Source of the DNA: VXYK01 sp965214565
GTDB taxonomy: Bacteria; Actinomycetota; Acidimicrobiia; Acidimicrobiales; Aldehydirespiratoraceae
NCBI GenBank assembly: GCA_965214565.1
Contig: OZ243951.1
Location: 1,612,001 to 1,676,000, forward strand
Direction: 5' to 3'
Length of the DNA: 64,000 nucleotides
Every line of letters begins with the position of its first letter. Position 1 is the stretch's first letter. Shown here in pieces: positions 52,379 through 60,599 of this stretch. The notes under the pieces were generated by a model. That model was not told the DNA's origin. It searched no databases and worked only from the letters and a program-made list of their open reading frames with translations. The position numbers and the translations under genes are program-made.

Positions 52379-53449
52379 ATGGCCTATCGAACCATCGACC
52401 TCTTTGCAGGAGCGGGCGGGCTCACCGCAGGCTTCTGGCTGGCTCGCGACAGCGCGGGAGCTGAACTCTACGACCCCGTCTTCGCGGTTGAGCACGATCC
52501 AGCGGCTGCAGCCACCTACAAGGCCAACTTCGGCATCCACGTCCATGACGGGGACATCGAGTTCGTGGACCCCAGGGTGTACCCCAGCGCCGACATCGTC
52601 ATCGGAGGTCCGCCCTGTCAGGGCTTCTCTCCGCTGGGCCGTGACCGCGACCCCGACTCAAGAGCGGCACTCAACGGATTGTGGGAACACTTCCTCGCCA
52701 CAGTCGTGCAGGTGCGACCGCGAGCGTTCGTTATCGAGAACGTCCCACAGTTCCAGCGGTCCGCCCAATTCAACGAATTGCTCGACCGGATGGCGAATCA
52801 CCCTTTCCTGTCACAGTTCGGATACGGCTACGGGGTACTGAACGCAGCGGACTACGGGGTGCCGCAGACCAGGAGACGGGGCATCTTCATGGCGGTCCAC
52901 AAACAGTCCGTGCCATGGCCCCCGCCCCCGACACACGGCGACTCCCCGATGTTCGAACAGCCGTATCGCACGGTACGCGACGTGATCTCCGACCTTCCGG
53001 CCGAGCCAACGACGGATCAACCCACCACCGCAGAGGACGGTTCCCAGGATCTCCATATCCGACGCAACCCGCGGGAAATCTCCCTGCAGCGTTACCGGGC
53101 GATCCCACCGGGAGGCAACCGCTTTGATCTGCAACGCAATCGGCCCGACATCACACCGGCCTGCTGGCTCAACAAGCCCACGGGCACGACTGACGTGATG
53201 GGTCGGATGTGGTGGGACCGTCCCGGGCCGACCATTAGGACCGAGTTCTTCAAGCCCGAGAAGGGACGTTACCTACACCCCGAGCACGACAGGCCGATCA
53301 CCCACCGCGAGGCTGCTCGGCTCCAGAGCTTCCCCGACACCTTCATCTTTGAAGGAAGCAAGATTGAGATCGCCCGCCAGATCGGGAACGCCGTCCCCCC
53401 GGTGCTCGCCCGCGAGATCGCTCTGCACCTCGCGCGGATCCTCGAATAG
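52379..53449 (+). CDS. DNA (cytosine-5) methyltransferase, partner of the NaeI-type enzyme
   Basis: A 356-residue C5-methyltransferase with all key motifs in order: I DLFAGAGGLTAGF (residue 8), IV GPPCQGFSP with the catalytic cysteine (about 80), VI VIENVPQF (about 120), VIII QTRRRGIF (about 165), IX HREAARLQSFPDTF and X QIGNAVPPVLA. The target-recognition segment lies at about 185-290. It protects host sites from the convergent NaeI-family nuclease, whose known relative cuts GCCGGC; the same site here is inference. Confidence 0.95.
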   Translation: MAYRTIDLFAGAGGLTAGFWLARDSAGAELYDPVFAVEHDPAAAATYKANFGIHVHDGDIEFVDPRVYPSADIVIGGPPCQGFSPLGRDRDPDSRAALNGLWEHFLATVVQVRPRAFVIENVPQFQRSAQFNELLDRMANHPFLSQFGYGYGVLNAADYGVPQTRRRGIFMAVHKQSVPWPPPPTHGDSPMFEQPYRTVRDVISDLPAEPTTDQPTTAEDGSQDLHIRRNPREISLQRYRAIPPGGNRFDLQRNRPDITPACWLNKPTGTTDVMGRMWWDRPGPTIRTEFFKPEKGRYLHPEHDRPITHREAARLQSFPDTFIFEGSKIEIARQIGNAVPPVLAREIALHLARILE

Positions 53450-53493
53450 GGCCGGAACGCAACTGGTCGGCACCACGATCGACCTAGCTACTC

Positions 53494-54534
53494 TCAGTCT
53501 GCTGGTCCGGACTCGATGACTTGTCGGCTCAGTTTGAGATAGAGGTCGCGGTCGGGACCCGGTTCTGATGCTTCGTCGGCGTCGGCGAGTCGCCACCACC
53601 CGTCACCTAGCCAGACGCTTCGGTCCGCTCCATTCTCGGAGGGGACGATCCGGCAAGAAACCAATTCCCCCTTGTAAGGAACAGGAAGATCCAATCCTCG
53701 GGCGATGTGGGGGTCAGCCCCTTGGTGGCCCAGGATCAAGAACCCCTCGCCGCCAAGGTTCTTGGCCAACCTCGCATCACGCGCCCGCTTCATCGGGTCC
53801 TTCTGCTGTGCAACCGTCGCCATGGTCGGCCGGTCGATGATCTCGCCTTGGATCTCGCGCAACAGCGCGTTCACGCGCTCCTGGCCCGAAGTGTTCAGCA
53901 GGATTCTGCGTCGGCTCTCTTGGCTCGTCCGCCGAAGCAGGTTCGGTGGCAGGTCCTGCAGTCCACCCCACAGCCAGTGGGCGCTGTCCGTCCCGTCGTC
54001 GTTCAGGCGCCGTTTGTTGTCGCGGTTGTACTGCCTACGCCTCGGACCGGAGTCGTTGGTCTTGAATCTGAGCAGGTCATCGCGGATCTGAATGAGACCG
54101 GCGGCCCATTGTGCATCGTCGTCGCTCAACCAAACGAGGAGTGCCAGGTGGTCGGCGGTTCCGGGTTGCTCGTGGTCGTCGCAGAGATACATCTCCATGG
54201 GGATCTCCCAACCGCCGAAGTCCTTGGAGAACTTGCAATCGACATCGTTCCCATCGATCTCCCAGTCGAGGTCGGTGCCCTCGGAAATGTGGAACTCGTT
54301 CGTGAGCCCGAGTTCCACCTTGGTCCCCAAGTGGGTCTTCTCCGTCTTGTTGAGTTGTTGGTAGCACCAGCGCCGCGTGCGCGCACCGTCGAGTAGTTCG
54401 TCCAGAGAGTCGCGGAGCACCCAGGCGAATCGCTCACGACCGTCCGGTTGCTCCTCGAACCAGCGAACAAGACCCGTGAGGGAGGGGGCAGGTGACGAGG
54501 TCTGTGTGATGGGAGGGCGTCGGTTGGTGGACAT
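53494..54534 (-). CDS. NaeI-family type II restriction endonuclease
   Basis: A 346-residue endonuclease resembling NaeI over its length: EKTHLGTKVELGL (about 65), VDCKFSKDFGGWEIP (about 98), QWAAGLIQIRDDLL, NRDNKRRLND, QERVNALLREIQ, TVAQQKDPMKRARDARL and FLILGHQGADPHIA. By spacing, the NaeI active-site set corresponds to Glu74, Asp90, Asp99 and Lys101, all present, and Leu47 occupies the place of NaeI Leu43, whose change to Lys turns NaeI into a topoisomerase. The C-terminal half is the second DNA-binding domain that needs an effector site. The start at MSTNRRPP was preferred for a GAAGG ribosome site; a start at 54627 is possible. Convergent with the methyltransferase gene. Confidence 0.92.
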   Translation of the reverse strand: MSTNRRPPITQTSSPAPSLTGLVRWFEEQPDGRERFAWVLRDSLDELLDGARTRRWCYQQLNKTEKTHLGTKVELGLTNEFHISEGTDLDWEIDGNDVDCKFSKDFGGWEIPMEMYLCDDHEQPGTADHLALLVWLSDDDAQWAAGLIQIRDDLLRFKTNDSGPRRRQYNRDNKRRLNDDGTDSAHWLWGGLQDLPPNLLRRTSQESRRRILLNTSGQERVNALLREIQGEIIDRPTMATVAQQKDPMKRARDARLAKNLGGEGFLILGHQGADPHIARGLDLPVPYKGELVSCRIVPSENGADRSVWLGDGWWRLADADEASEPGPDRDLYLKLSRQVIESGPAD

Positions 54535-54692
54535 CCGCGCCTTCGGGTCGTCAGCGAAGTCTTCTGGCACCGCGCCAAGGGGCCCCGATCCCGTCTTTTC
54601 GCTTCTCATGGATTCCGGTCGGCGCACACAGCGGGTCTATCGGGAGCATCGTGGCTTTGGCAACTCTGCACGCTCCGCTGACCGACTGGGAT

Positions 54693-55178
54693 CTAGTGCC
54701 GGATGCCTACGGTGGTCTCGCTCTGAGGTCGCGCCGTTCCCTCGGTCGAAGCGCGGACCGCCTCTTGGACTCGTTCGGCTACTGACTCGGGGTCTTCGTG
54801 CTCCCAGAAACGCAGCACCGTCCACCCCGCCTGCTGCAGGTAGGCCGTCGTCTCCGCGTCGCGTTCGACGTTGCGGGCGATCTTGTCGGCCCAGTACTCC
54901 GAGTTGGTGGAGGGTTGCGTGTGGTGGTCGGGGCAGCCGTGCCAGAAACAGCCGTCCACGAACACGGCGATCCGGCTCTTGCGCAGTACCAGGTCAGCGG
55001 TGCGGGGCAGTTCCGGCTCAGGACGGACCGAGACCCTGAAGCGGATCCCCCGTCGATGCACCGCAGAGCGCACAGCCAACTCCGGTTTCGTATCGCGGCT
55101 TCGATTGCCCTGCATCGACCTGCGGATGCCGGGCGAGGAAGCCCAAGACGCACTCCCAGAGCCTTCGGCCACCCTCAA
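54693..55178 (-). CDS. vsr: Very short patch repair endonuclease Vsr
   Basis: A 161-residue nuclease that nicks 5' of the T in T:G mismatches formed by deamination of 5-methylcytosine, countering mutation from the adjacent methyltransferase. Family blocks are MQGNRSRDTKPELAVRSAVH (residues 22-41), DLVLRKSRIAVFVDGCFWHG with the catalytic aspartate (62-81), CPDHH and a C-terminal AGWTVLRFWEHE. The start is TTG (GTG two codons on is an alternative). Parts of this gene recur at 57.13 and 58.55 kb. Confidence 0.92.
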   Translation of the reverse strand: MRVAEGSGSASWASSPGIRRSMQGNRSRDTKPELAVRSAVHRRGIRFRVSVRPEPELPRTADLVLRKSRIAVFVDGCFWHGCPDHHTQPSTNSEYWADKIARNVERDAETTAYLQQAGWTVLRFWEHEDPESVAERVQEAVRASTEGTARPQSETTVGIRH

Positions 55179-55285
55179 GACAATAGTAAATCAGCCGATC
55201 CGACACGGGCGTTCTGGCAGCGCTGCCCTTCTACGAGATGTGAGATGCTTGCCGCCAGACACTCGGGACAGGCGGGAAGCAAGGG

Positions 55286-55348
55286 TGTCTTAAGTTTTGG
55301 CCCGGAACTCCTCCACAGGGGGTATAATCCGGGATTGAAGTTAAGACA
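55286..55348 (+). promoter_or_regulatory. AbiE promoter with inverted-repeat operator
   Basis: The -10 box TATAAT (55323-55328) lies between the arms of an inverted repeat, TGTCTTAA (55286-55293) and TTAAGACA (55341-55348). AbiEi antitoxins bind inverted repeats in their own promoter, so this is the likely autoregulatory site. No clear -35 box. Confidence 0.6.
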
Positions 55349-55367
55349 GCGTGTCGGAGAGGTAGCC

Positions 55368-56234
55368 ATGAGCGAGGTGCGTGCGGATCGGCCGGTCCCG
55401 GGTTGGGCAGCTGGAATTATCGCCGCGCTCTCGCGCGATCGCCCTCCTGTTGTGTCGCGGGGCATGCTCGCCGACTACATCGCGCGTACGGGGGAGCAGC
55501 ACTCGGTCGACCGCGTCGCGAGTGATCTTCAGCAGCTGGGTTGGCTCGGCACGCTTCACCTCAAGGGGCTCTGGTCGTTTGTCCCTGCAGGTGAAGTCGA
55601 GGTGATCGATCCGTACCTGGACTTGCGTGGTTGGAGACTTCGTGACGACGCGACCTTCGCATTGGCCGGGGAGGCCGCGGCGTGGCACCTGGGTTATCTA
55701 CCCCGCCGGTTTACCGGCGCAGTCTCGGTCTGGGTACCCACCGGCGACAAGCTGCCCCACGGGCTTCGCTCCCACTTCCGCGTCGTGCGGCTTGGCTGGA
55801 CAGAAGCGCTTGCACCAGAGCTTGAGCCGGGCAAGCGGTTGCTTCGTGCGAAGGGCCTCGACTTGACGCGATGGGCTGGTGGGCTCCCAGGTCTTGGGCC
55901 CGAAGCGCTCCTGATCCAAATGGCTGCACGGCCCGGCTCCTTTCGCGCGTGGGCCGATCTGATCCCGCGGTTGGAATCGCTCGCCGTCGACTGCGGCGTT
56001 GACCGCGTCGTGGAGTTGATGGACGGCTTCTCAGCGTCTGCCTGGCAGCGCGCGGCGTACTTGGTGGACCGAGGAGGGGTGTCCGAAAAGGCTAAGGAGC
56101 TCATGGCGAGGCGCCCGACACCCGAGATGCCAGCCGCGCGGCTCGGCGACGGGCCCACGAGCGTCTGGTCGAACGAGTTCGGCGTCAATGACCGCCTCGT
56201 AGCCCCACTCCAAGATCGGCTTGGGAAGAGCTAG
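55368..56234 (+). CDS. abiEi: AbiEi-family antitoxin of type IV toxin-antitoxin system
   Basis: A 288-residue antitoxin. The N-terminal winged helix (about 15-75, GMLADYIARTGEQHSVDRVASDLQQLGWL) binds the operator; the C-terminal domain (about 90-285, with FALAGEAAAWHLGYLPRRF and GPEALLIQMAARPGSFRAW) is the AbiEi antitoxin part. It counters the toxin without direct binding in the studied type IV system. The toxin gene starts three bases after the stop. The longer open frame to 54798 is antisense to vsr and not used. Confidence 0.85.
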   Translation: MSEVRADRPVPGWAAGIIAALSRDRPPVVSRGMLADYIARTGEQHSVDRVASDLQQLGWLGTLHLKGLWSFVPAGEVEVIDPYLDLRGWRLRDDATFALAGEAAAWHLGYLPRRFTGAVSVWVPTGDKLPHGLRSHFRVVRLGWTEALAPELEPGKRLLRAKGLDLTRWAGGLPGLGPEALLIQMAARPGSFRAWADLIPRLESLAVDCGVDRVVELMDGFSASAWQRAAYLVDRGGVSEKAKELMARRPTPEMPAARLGDGPTSVWSNEFGVNDRLVAPLQDRLGKS

Positions 56235-56236
56235 CG

Positions 56237-57157
56237 ATGGCGTCGTTGACGCGTGCGCTCGTTGGGCTTCATGGTGCGGGCCGCCAGGACACCTATGGGG
56301 CAGCCCTGCTCGACGTTGCGCAAGACCACTTGCTTTGGCTCCTCTATGAGCTTGGCCATTTCGACGGAGATGCACTTGCCTTCAAGGGCGGGACTTCGCT
56401 GCGAAAATGCCGCCTGGGTGGGTCCGGACGCTTTTCGACCGACCTAGACTTCGTCGCGCCCGCTGAGGACACTGTTCTGGAAGTCTGCGAGTCTATAGAT
56501 GGTGCGTCGGTGTCGGGGTTTCAATCCACGCTCGAATCGACCCGCGGCGATGGCCGCCACTGGGACCTGCGAGTGCGTCATCCCGACCTTGGCGAGCCAG
56601 ACGTCGCAGCTTCGGTTGAGTTCGCGCGCCGACCTCTGGTTCGCGCAGTTGAGCGGATGACGTTCGTACCGCTGTCGATTCACAGGTCCTATGACATCGA
56701 GCTGCCTCTGCTGCCGGTGATCGCTGAGGCCGAGGCGTGCGCGGAGAAGTTGGCTCGATACCGCCGGGTCCCGTTGGGCCGCGACGTGTACGACCTCGCT
56801 CAGTTCGCGGGCCGACCCTTGGATGAAGTGATTGTGCGCCGCCTCTGGGTGCTGAAGGTCTGGGGTGACGTGGTGGACGATGGGCGAGGCGAGAAGCCCC
56901 TTGATCCCAAGGACGTGTTGACCGAGCGAAAGGAGGCTGACTTTGCGCCGGAGTCGATCGGCAAGCTGACTAGTCCGATAGATCTGGTGGGTTGGGAACG
57001 AGAGGTCCGGCAGCGGTTCGGGTTCCTGATCGAGCTCGACGAGCACGAATCCCAGTGGGCGAAGTGCAACCCGCGAGACCGGTACGACGTGTCGCAAGCC
57101 ATCGCTACGGGCGGGTTCCTCAGCGCCCTTCATCGACCTGCGGATGCCGGGCGATGA
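56237..57157 (+). CDS. abiEii: AbiEii/AbiGii-family nucleotidyltransferase toxin
   Basis: A 306-residue toxin. The nucleotidyltransferase core has LAFKGGTSLRKCRL (residues 48-60) and RFSTDLDFVAP with the metal-binding aspartates 69 and 71; the helical rest includes EAEACAEKLARYRRVPLGRDVYDL. Characterised members add nucleotides to tRNA acceptor ends or otherwise stop growth during phage infection. The last nine residues (HRPADAGR) are encoded by a 24-base copy of vsr sequence, so the native C-terminus may have been replaced. Confidence 0.88.
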   Translation: MASLTRALVGLHGAGRQDTYGAALLDVAQDHLLWLLYELGHFDGDALAFKGGTSLRKCRLGGSGRFSTDLDFVAPAEDTVLEVCESIDGASVSGFQSTLESTRGDGRHWDLRVRHPDLGEPDVAASVEFARRPLVRAVERMTFVPLSIHRSYDIELPLLPVIAEAEACAEKLARYRRVPLGRDVYDLAQFAGRPLDEVIVRRLWVLKVWGDVVDDGRGEKPLDPKDVLTERKEADFAPESIGKLTSPIDLVGWEREVRQRFGFLIELDEHESQWAKCNPRDRYDVSQAIATGGFLSALHRPADAGR

Positions 57158-57305
57158 CGAGTGGTATGTGTTTACCGTGCTCGGCAACAAGGCCGGGACT
57201 GGTCCTAGCGCTAACGACTGGTACACCTCCGCGGTGACACGTTCCGATGAGATCGCCCGCGCCGCAATCCGCGCCCTCGACCTAGCAGACTTCCCAAGAT
57301 CGTAA
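57129..57305 (+). pseudogene. Remnant reading frame after abiEii, beginning in a vsr-derived repeat
   Basis: A 58-codon open frame (from FIDLRMPGDDEWYVF to LADFPRS, stop) with protein-like composition but no convincing start; an ATG at 57144 would give 53 residues. Its first 24 bases, CATCGACCTGCGGATGCC and neighbours, equal 55114-55137 in vsr. It may be the tail of a gene lost in the rearrangement. Product not recognised. Confidence 0.4.
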
Positions 57306-57332
57306 AGGTGTAGCTATAACTCGCGGCGCTGG

Positions 57333-57887
57333 TTAGTACTCGCGGAGGGCGGCCACCGAACGCGGCAAGCCTGATCGAGCGAGGCGGTCTAGAACGTCGG
57401 AGACACTCATGTGTGGATTCTTGAGCGCTGTTGCTTGGGACTGGACGACGTTGGCGACGGTAGTCGGGGACAGTTCGATGAGGTGGAGTACGAAGACGTC
57501 AGGAGTCTGGGCTTCGATGTTGTAGGTCCCGAGCGTGGCGCTGGGGAAGTCCTTGGTGTTCTCGGTGACGATGACTTGTAAACCTGAGCGGATAGCTGCG
57601 GCTAGCACATGACGGTCGTTGGGATCGGGTAAGTCGAGAGCACCGATGAGGTCTTGGTAACCGGTGACGAGGCAGTCGGGGACGGCGTCGCACATAAGTT
57701 CTCGGGTTCGTTTGAGTTTGGTCTCCTGCAGGTCGGGTTGTCGGGCAAGGATGGATGCGACCATTTCGTCGAGGATCTCATCACTCCAGTGGGCGCGGAA
57801 GAGGCCAGTCAAGGCGAGCCGTACAAGAAAGTCGCGTAGACCGGCGGGGTGTAGGACGCACGCGTCGTAGGTGGAGTCGAACGACAC
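57333..57887 (-). CDS. PIN-domain toxin
   Basis: A 184-residue ribonuclease-type toxin. The four-acid PIN site is visible: Asp in TYDACVLHPAG (about residue 8), Glu in SDEILDEM (about 38), Asp in DPNDRHVLAAA (about 93) and the terminal acidic position near VTENTKDFP (about 113). About 60 further residues follow the usual 130-residue PIN core. The HTH antitoxin gene lies 12 bases upstream in the same orientation, forming a VapBC-like pair. Confidence 0.85.
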   Translation of the reverse strand: MSFDSTYDACVLHPAGLRDFLVRLALTGLFRAHWSDEILDEMVASILARQPDLQETKLKRTRELMCDAVPDCLVTGYQDLIGALDLPDPNDRHVLAAAIRSGLQVIVTENTKDFPSATLGTYNIEAQTPDVFVLHLIELSPTTVANVVQSQATALKNPHMSVSDVLDRLARSGLPRSVAALREY

Positions 57888-57899
57888 GGTGTGCGGCGA

Positions 57900-58373
57900 T
57901 CAGTATTCGAGGCCGAGGGCTTGGGCTTCTGCGGTGAGTTCGTCGGCTATGGCTCGGCGCTCGGAGTCGTCGACGCGTTTGTATTCGAGGAGGTCGGCGA
58001 GCAGGACTCGACGCCGGTTGCCGACTCGCCTGTAGGGGATCCTGCGTTCCCCGAGCAACTTCACGAGGTAGGGACGAGACACGTTGAGCAGGTCTGCAGC
58101 CTGCTGGGTCGTCAACTCGGCGTGAACCGGCGCGATGGTGATGGCGTTGCCGTTAGCGATCTGGGCCAGAATGTCGACGAGCAGGCGGAGCGCATGCCCG
58201 GGAATTTCCAGAGTGGTGTTGGTGTCGTCTGCCTTGAGCGAGACCGACGCGCCGCTGACCGTTGGGTGCCGTCGGAGAAACTGGTCCAGGATTTCGACCG
58301 CGTCGGCCGCCTGCTTTGCTGTGGCCTCATCGGGAATCGCGAGTTGATGATCCAGTACAGCAGGGGGTGTCAT
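57900..58373 (-). CDS. Helix-turn-helix (excisionase-type) antitoxin
   Basis: A 157-residue DNA-binding protein. The C-terminal half holds a MerR/excisionase-like winged helix, LTTQQAADLLNVSRPYLVKLLGERRIPYRRVGNRRRVLLADL (about residues 88-128, given here in part by position), which binds DNA. The N-terminal half would wrap or inhibit the PIN toxin encoded next. It is the first gene of the pair and probably represses the operon. The 230-base gap upstream is A/T-rich near 58430-58500. Confidence 0.82.
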   Translation of the reverse strand: MTPPAVLDHQLAIPDEATAKQAADAVEILDQFLRRHPTVSGASVSLKADDTNTTLEIPGHALRLLVDILAQIANGNAITIAPVHAELTTQQAADLLNVSRPYLVKLLGERRIPYRRVGNRRRVLLADLLEYKRVDDSERRAIADELTAEAQALGLEY

Positions 58374-58548
58374 CTTGTTACCTCCTCTGACATCTGTAGC
58401 GAACGTTCGGAGTGGTGTTGGGTCAATCCGCTATATGGAGCAACCATCCTAGACAAGATTCGCAATATCCGCAATAACAAAAATATTCAAATTAATCCCT
58501 GCTTCTGGTTGACGCGGATGCCCGAGGCCGGGTGCGGCTGAGATTTAG

Positions 58549-58600
58549 CAGCCGTCCACGAACACGGCGATCCGACTCTTGCGCAGTACCAGATCAGCGG
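58549..58600 (+). repeat. 52-bp duplicated piece of vsr
   Basis: Matches 54949-55000 in 50 of 52 bases and in the same orientation; it covers the vsr codons for DLVLRKSRIAVFVDGC. Together with the copy near 57131 it brackets the toxin-antitoxin segment with vsr-derived direct repeats. Confidence 0.9.
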
Positions 58601-58603
58601 ATC

Positions 58604-59271
58604 GTGACGGATCTTGCAGGCCGCAGCTACCTCCCCAAGCTGTACCAGATCTCGGAGTCCCGCACACCGATCGTGGACCTGTTGCTCAGGGGCATTGAGG
58701 ACGGGGTGGACGACTGGTTTCATGATCCTTTCCCGCCCAGAAGCTGGCACCGGTCTACATCGGTGCTGAAGACAGCGACAACCATCGCTTCGGTCTCGTT
58801 GTCTATCCGTTCACAACTACAAGGCGAACCACCAGGATCCGACCCGCCACAGAGCACCGCTTCCAGATCCGATATGGCGACCCAGCCCGGGTTCGCAATG
58901 AACTGTACCCGATCGACCAGGACGGAATGCCGGACTTCCAGATCTGGCTAGACGATGGACGCGAACTCACGATCGAGTGCAAGAACGCTCTCAGCGAGAC
59001 CTACAAGGATGGTAATACTAAGGTTGAGACTCAGAAGACACGCGACTCCGGTGCCGGGAGAAAGTACGTCTACGACGCCTTCGACATCGTCGCTGCGTGC
59101 ATGTTCCCGGTCACCAAACGATGGATGTTCAAGTTCAAGTGGGCCCGCGATCTCACGCCGTGGACCAAAGACAACACGAGGATCGGCGCCATCCAGCGAA
59201 CCGACGACACCTGGTTCGACTCCCTGAACGACCTGCTCGAGCGTGAACCCCCATCTATGCGTGCCGGGTGA
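58604..59271 (+). pseudogene. Broken PD-(D/E)XK-type nuclease gene
   Basis: Two frames of one former gene, or of two fused genes. The first, from GTG 58604, reads YLPKLYQISESRTPIVDLLL to DDWFHDPF; near 58725-58740 it shifts by one base to the second frame, PAQKLAPVYIGAEDSDNHRF, which runs to 59271. The second part contains MPDFQIWLDDGRELTIECKN, a PD-(D/E)XK-like Asp...Glu-Cys-Lys set, then DAFDIVAACMFPVTKRWMF. The 5' end begins right after the vsr fragment, so the original start was probably lost. It likely encoded a restriction or defence nuclease. Confidence 0.65.
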
Positions 59272-59301
59272 ACTTGAACGTCAGGGCGAGCCCGACGGGG
59301 T

Positions 59302-60555
59302 TCAGCTCTCGGGGGTGAACGCGACTGGCATTGAAAGTATTCCGCACATCAGAGGTGAGGGCTGGTGCACGATCTCGCCAGAAGGGTGGATGTCGGGGAT
59401 GCGGCCGTATATCTCCCGGAGGATGACATGCAACTGCATCCGAGCCAGGCTCGCGCCAAGACAGTAGTGCTCGCCGAATCCGAACGCGATCTGGGTCTTC
59501 GGCTGCTCGCGGGTTATGTCGAACACCTCCGGATTGTCGAAAATCCTCTGGTCATGTGTGGCGGAGGTGAAATTGCACACAACCTTCTCGCCTTCGGGGA
59601 TCGGTTGGCCGTCGATCTCGACATCGGAGGTCGCAGTTCGGCGAATGTTCCGGACCGGAGGCCGGAACCTGAGAACCTCCTCCGCTGCGGCAGGGATGTA
59701 GCGGTCCAGGTCGGACACCAGGAGATCGCGCTGATCCTCCCATTCCGCCAAGGTGCGGATGGCCTGGGCAGTCGCGGTCCGCACCGTCTCATTGCCGCCG
59801 ACGGCCATGAGCAGCAAGAACCAGCCCGCTTCCTCGTCGGTTGCGCCCCGTTGTTCTCCTTCGACGCCGTCAAGCGTCCCGTTGACGAATGCCGACAGCA
59901 GAGTGCCGTCGTCGGCGCCGCGTTTCTCGCGAGCCATCTCCTGTCCGAGTAGATGGAGCTCGGCCCCGCCCATCATGGCCATCTGGGCCCGAACCTCTGG
60001 CTCCACATCGACCGCGCCGATCATGCGATTGGAGATTTCGAAGAGAAGTTCACCGCGTTCTGGGATGCCCAGCAGCTCTGCAATGACCCGCATGGGCATG
60101 GGTGCCGCGATGTCGTAGACGCCGTCGGCCTCACCCTTGTGGGCGATCTTGTCGATGACCTCCTTCGCTATCGCTTCGGCTCGGGGACGCAGGGTCGCTA
60201 CGCGTCGGGGGGTGAACATCGTGCTGACAAGCCGGCGGTACTTGCTGTGCGCCGGAGGATCCATGTTGAGCAAGAGGTTCGACATCGCTTCGACCCTGTC
60301 AGGGTCAGGGTCCATGAGCACGGCAGTGCCGCGTTGCGATGAGAAAGTCGCCGGGTCGCGGAGAACAGACTTGACCTCGTCGTAGCGGTGCACGAACCAT
60401 CCCCCAGACACAACCGGTCTGGACAGGTTCGGATCGAGCGTGCTCGGCTGCCAGCTTGTGGCACCGGCATAGCGCAACTCGGCGAGCCGGGCATGAGGGC
60501 ACCCGGCGGCGTAGCTGTCTGGGCCAAGAAGGGATGGAGCGTTTGCCTCGGTCAT
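59302..60555 (-). CDS. Cytochrome P450
   Basis: A 417-residue soluble bacterial P450 monooxygenase. Landmarks are MDPPAHSKYRRLVSTMF (about residue 95), the I-helix AVGGNETVRT (about 255, with Asn-Glu replacing the usual acid-alcohol order), EEVLRFRPP (ExxR, about 297), and the heme-binding loop FGFGEHYCLGASLAR with the cysteine ligand (about 363). The start at MTEANAPS was chosen; the frame upstream lacks similarity. It lies 44 bases downstream of the metallo-beta-lactamase gene, in the same orientation, so they may act on the same compound. Confidence 0.93.
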   Translation of the reverse strand: MTEANAPSLLGPDSYAAGCPHARLAELRYAGATSWQPSTLDPNLSRPVVSGGWFVHRYDEVKSVLRDPATFSSQRGTAVLMDPDPDRVEAMSNLLLNMDPPAHSKYRRLVSTMFTPRRVATLRPRAEAIAKEVIDKIAHKGEADGVYDIAAPMPMRVIAELLGIPERGELLFEISNRMIGAVDVEPEVRAQMAMMGGAELHLLGQEMAREKRGADDGTLLSAFVNGTLDGVEGEQRGATDEEAGWFLLLMAVGGNETVRTATAQAIRTLAEWEDQRDLLVSDLDRYIPAAAEEVLRFRPPVRNIRRTATSDVEIDGQPIPEGEKVVCNFTSATHDQRIFDNPEVFDITREQPKTQIAFGFGEHYCLGASLARMQLHVILREIYGRIPDIHPSGEIVHQPSPLMCGILSMPVAFTPES

Positions 60556-60599
60556 TTTCCGCTCCCAGATTGTCAGATAGACGTGCTTCCCGCAACGTT

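Noticed and set aside
54798..55367. N-terminal extension of AbiEi
   Set aside because: Antisense to vsr; promoter and ATG at 55368 fit the antitoxin family.
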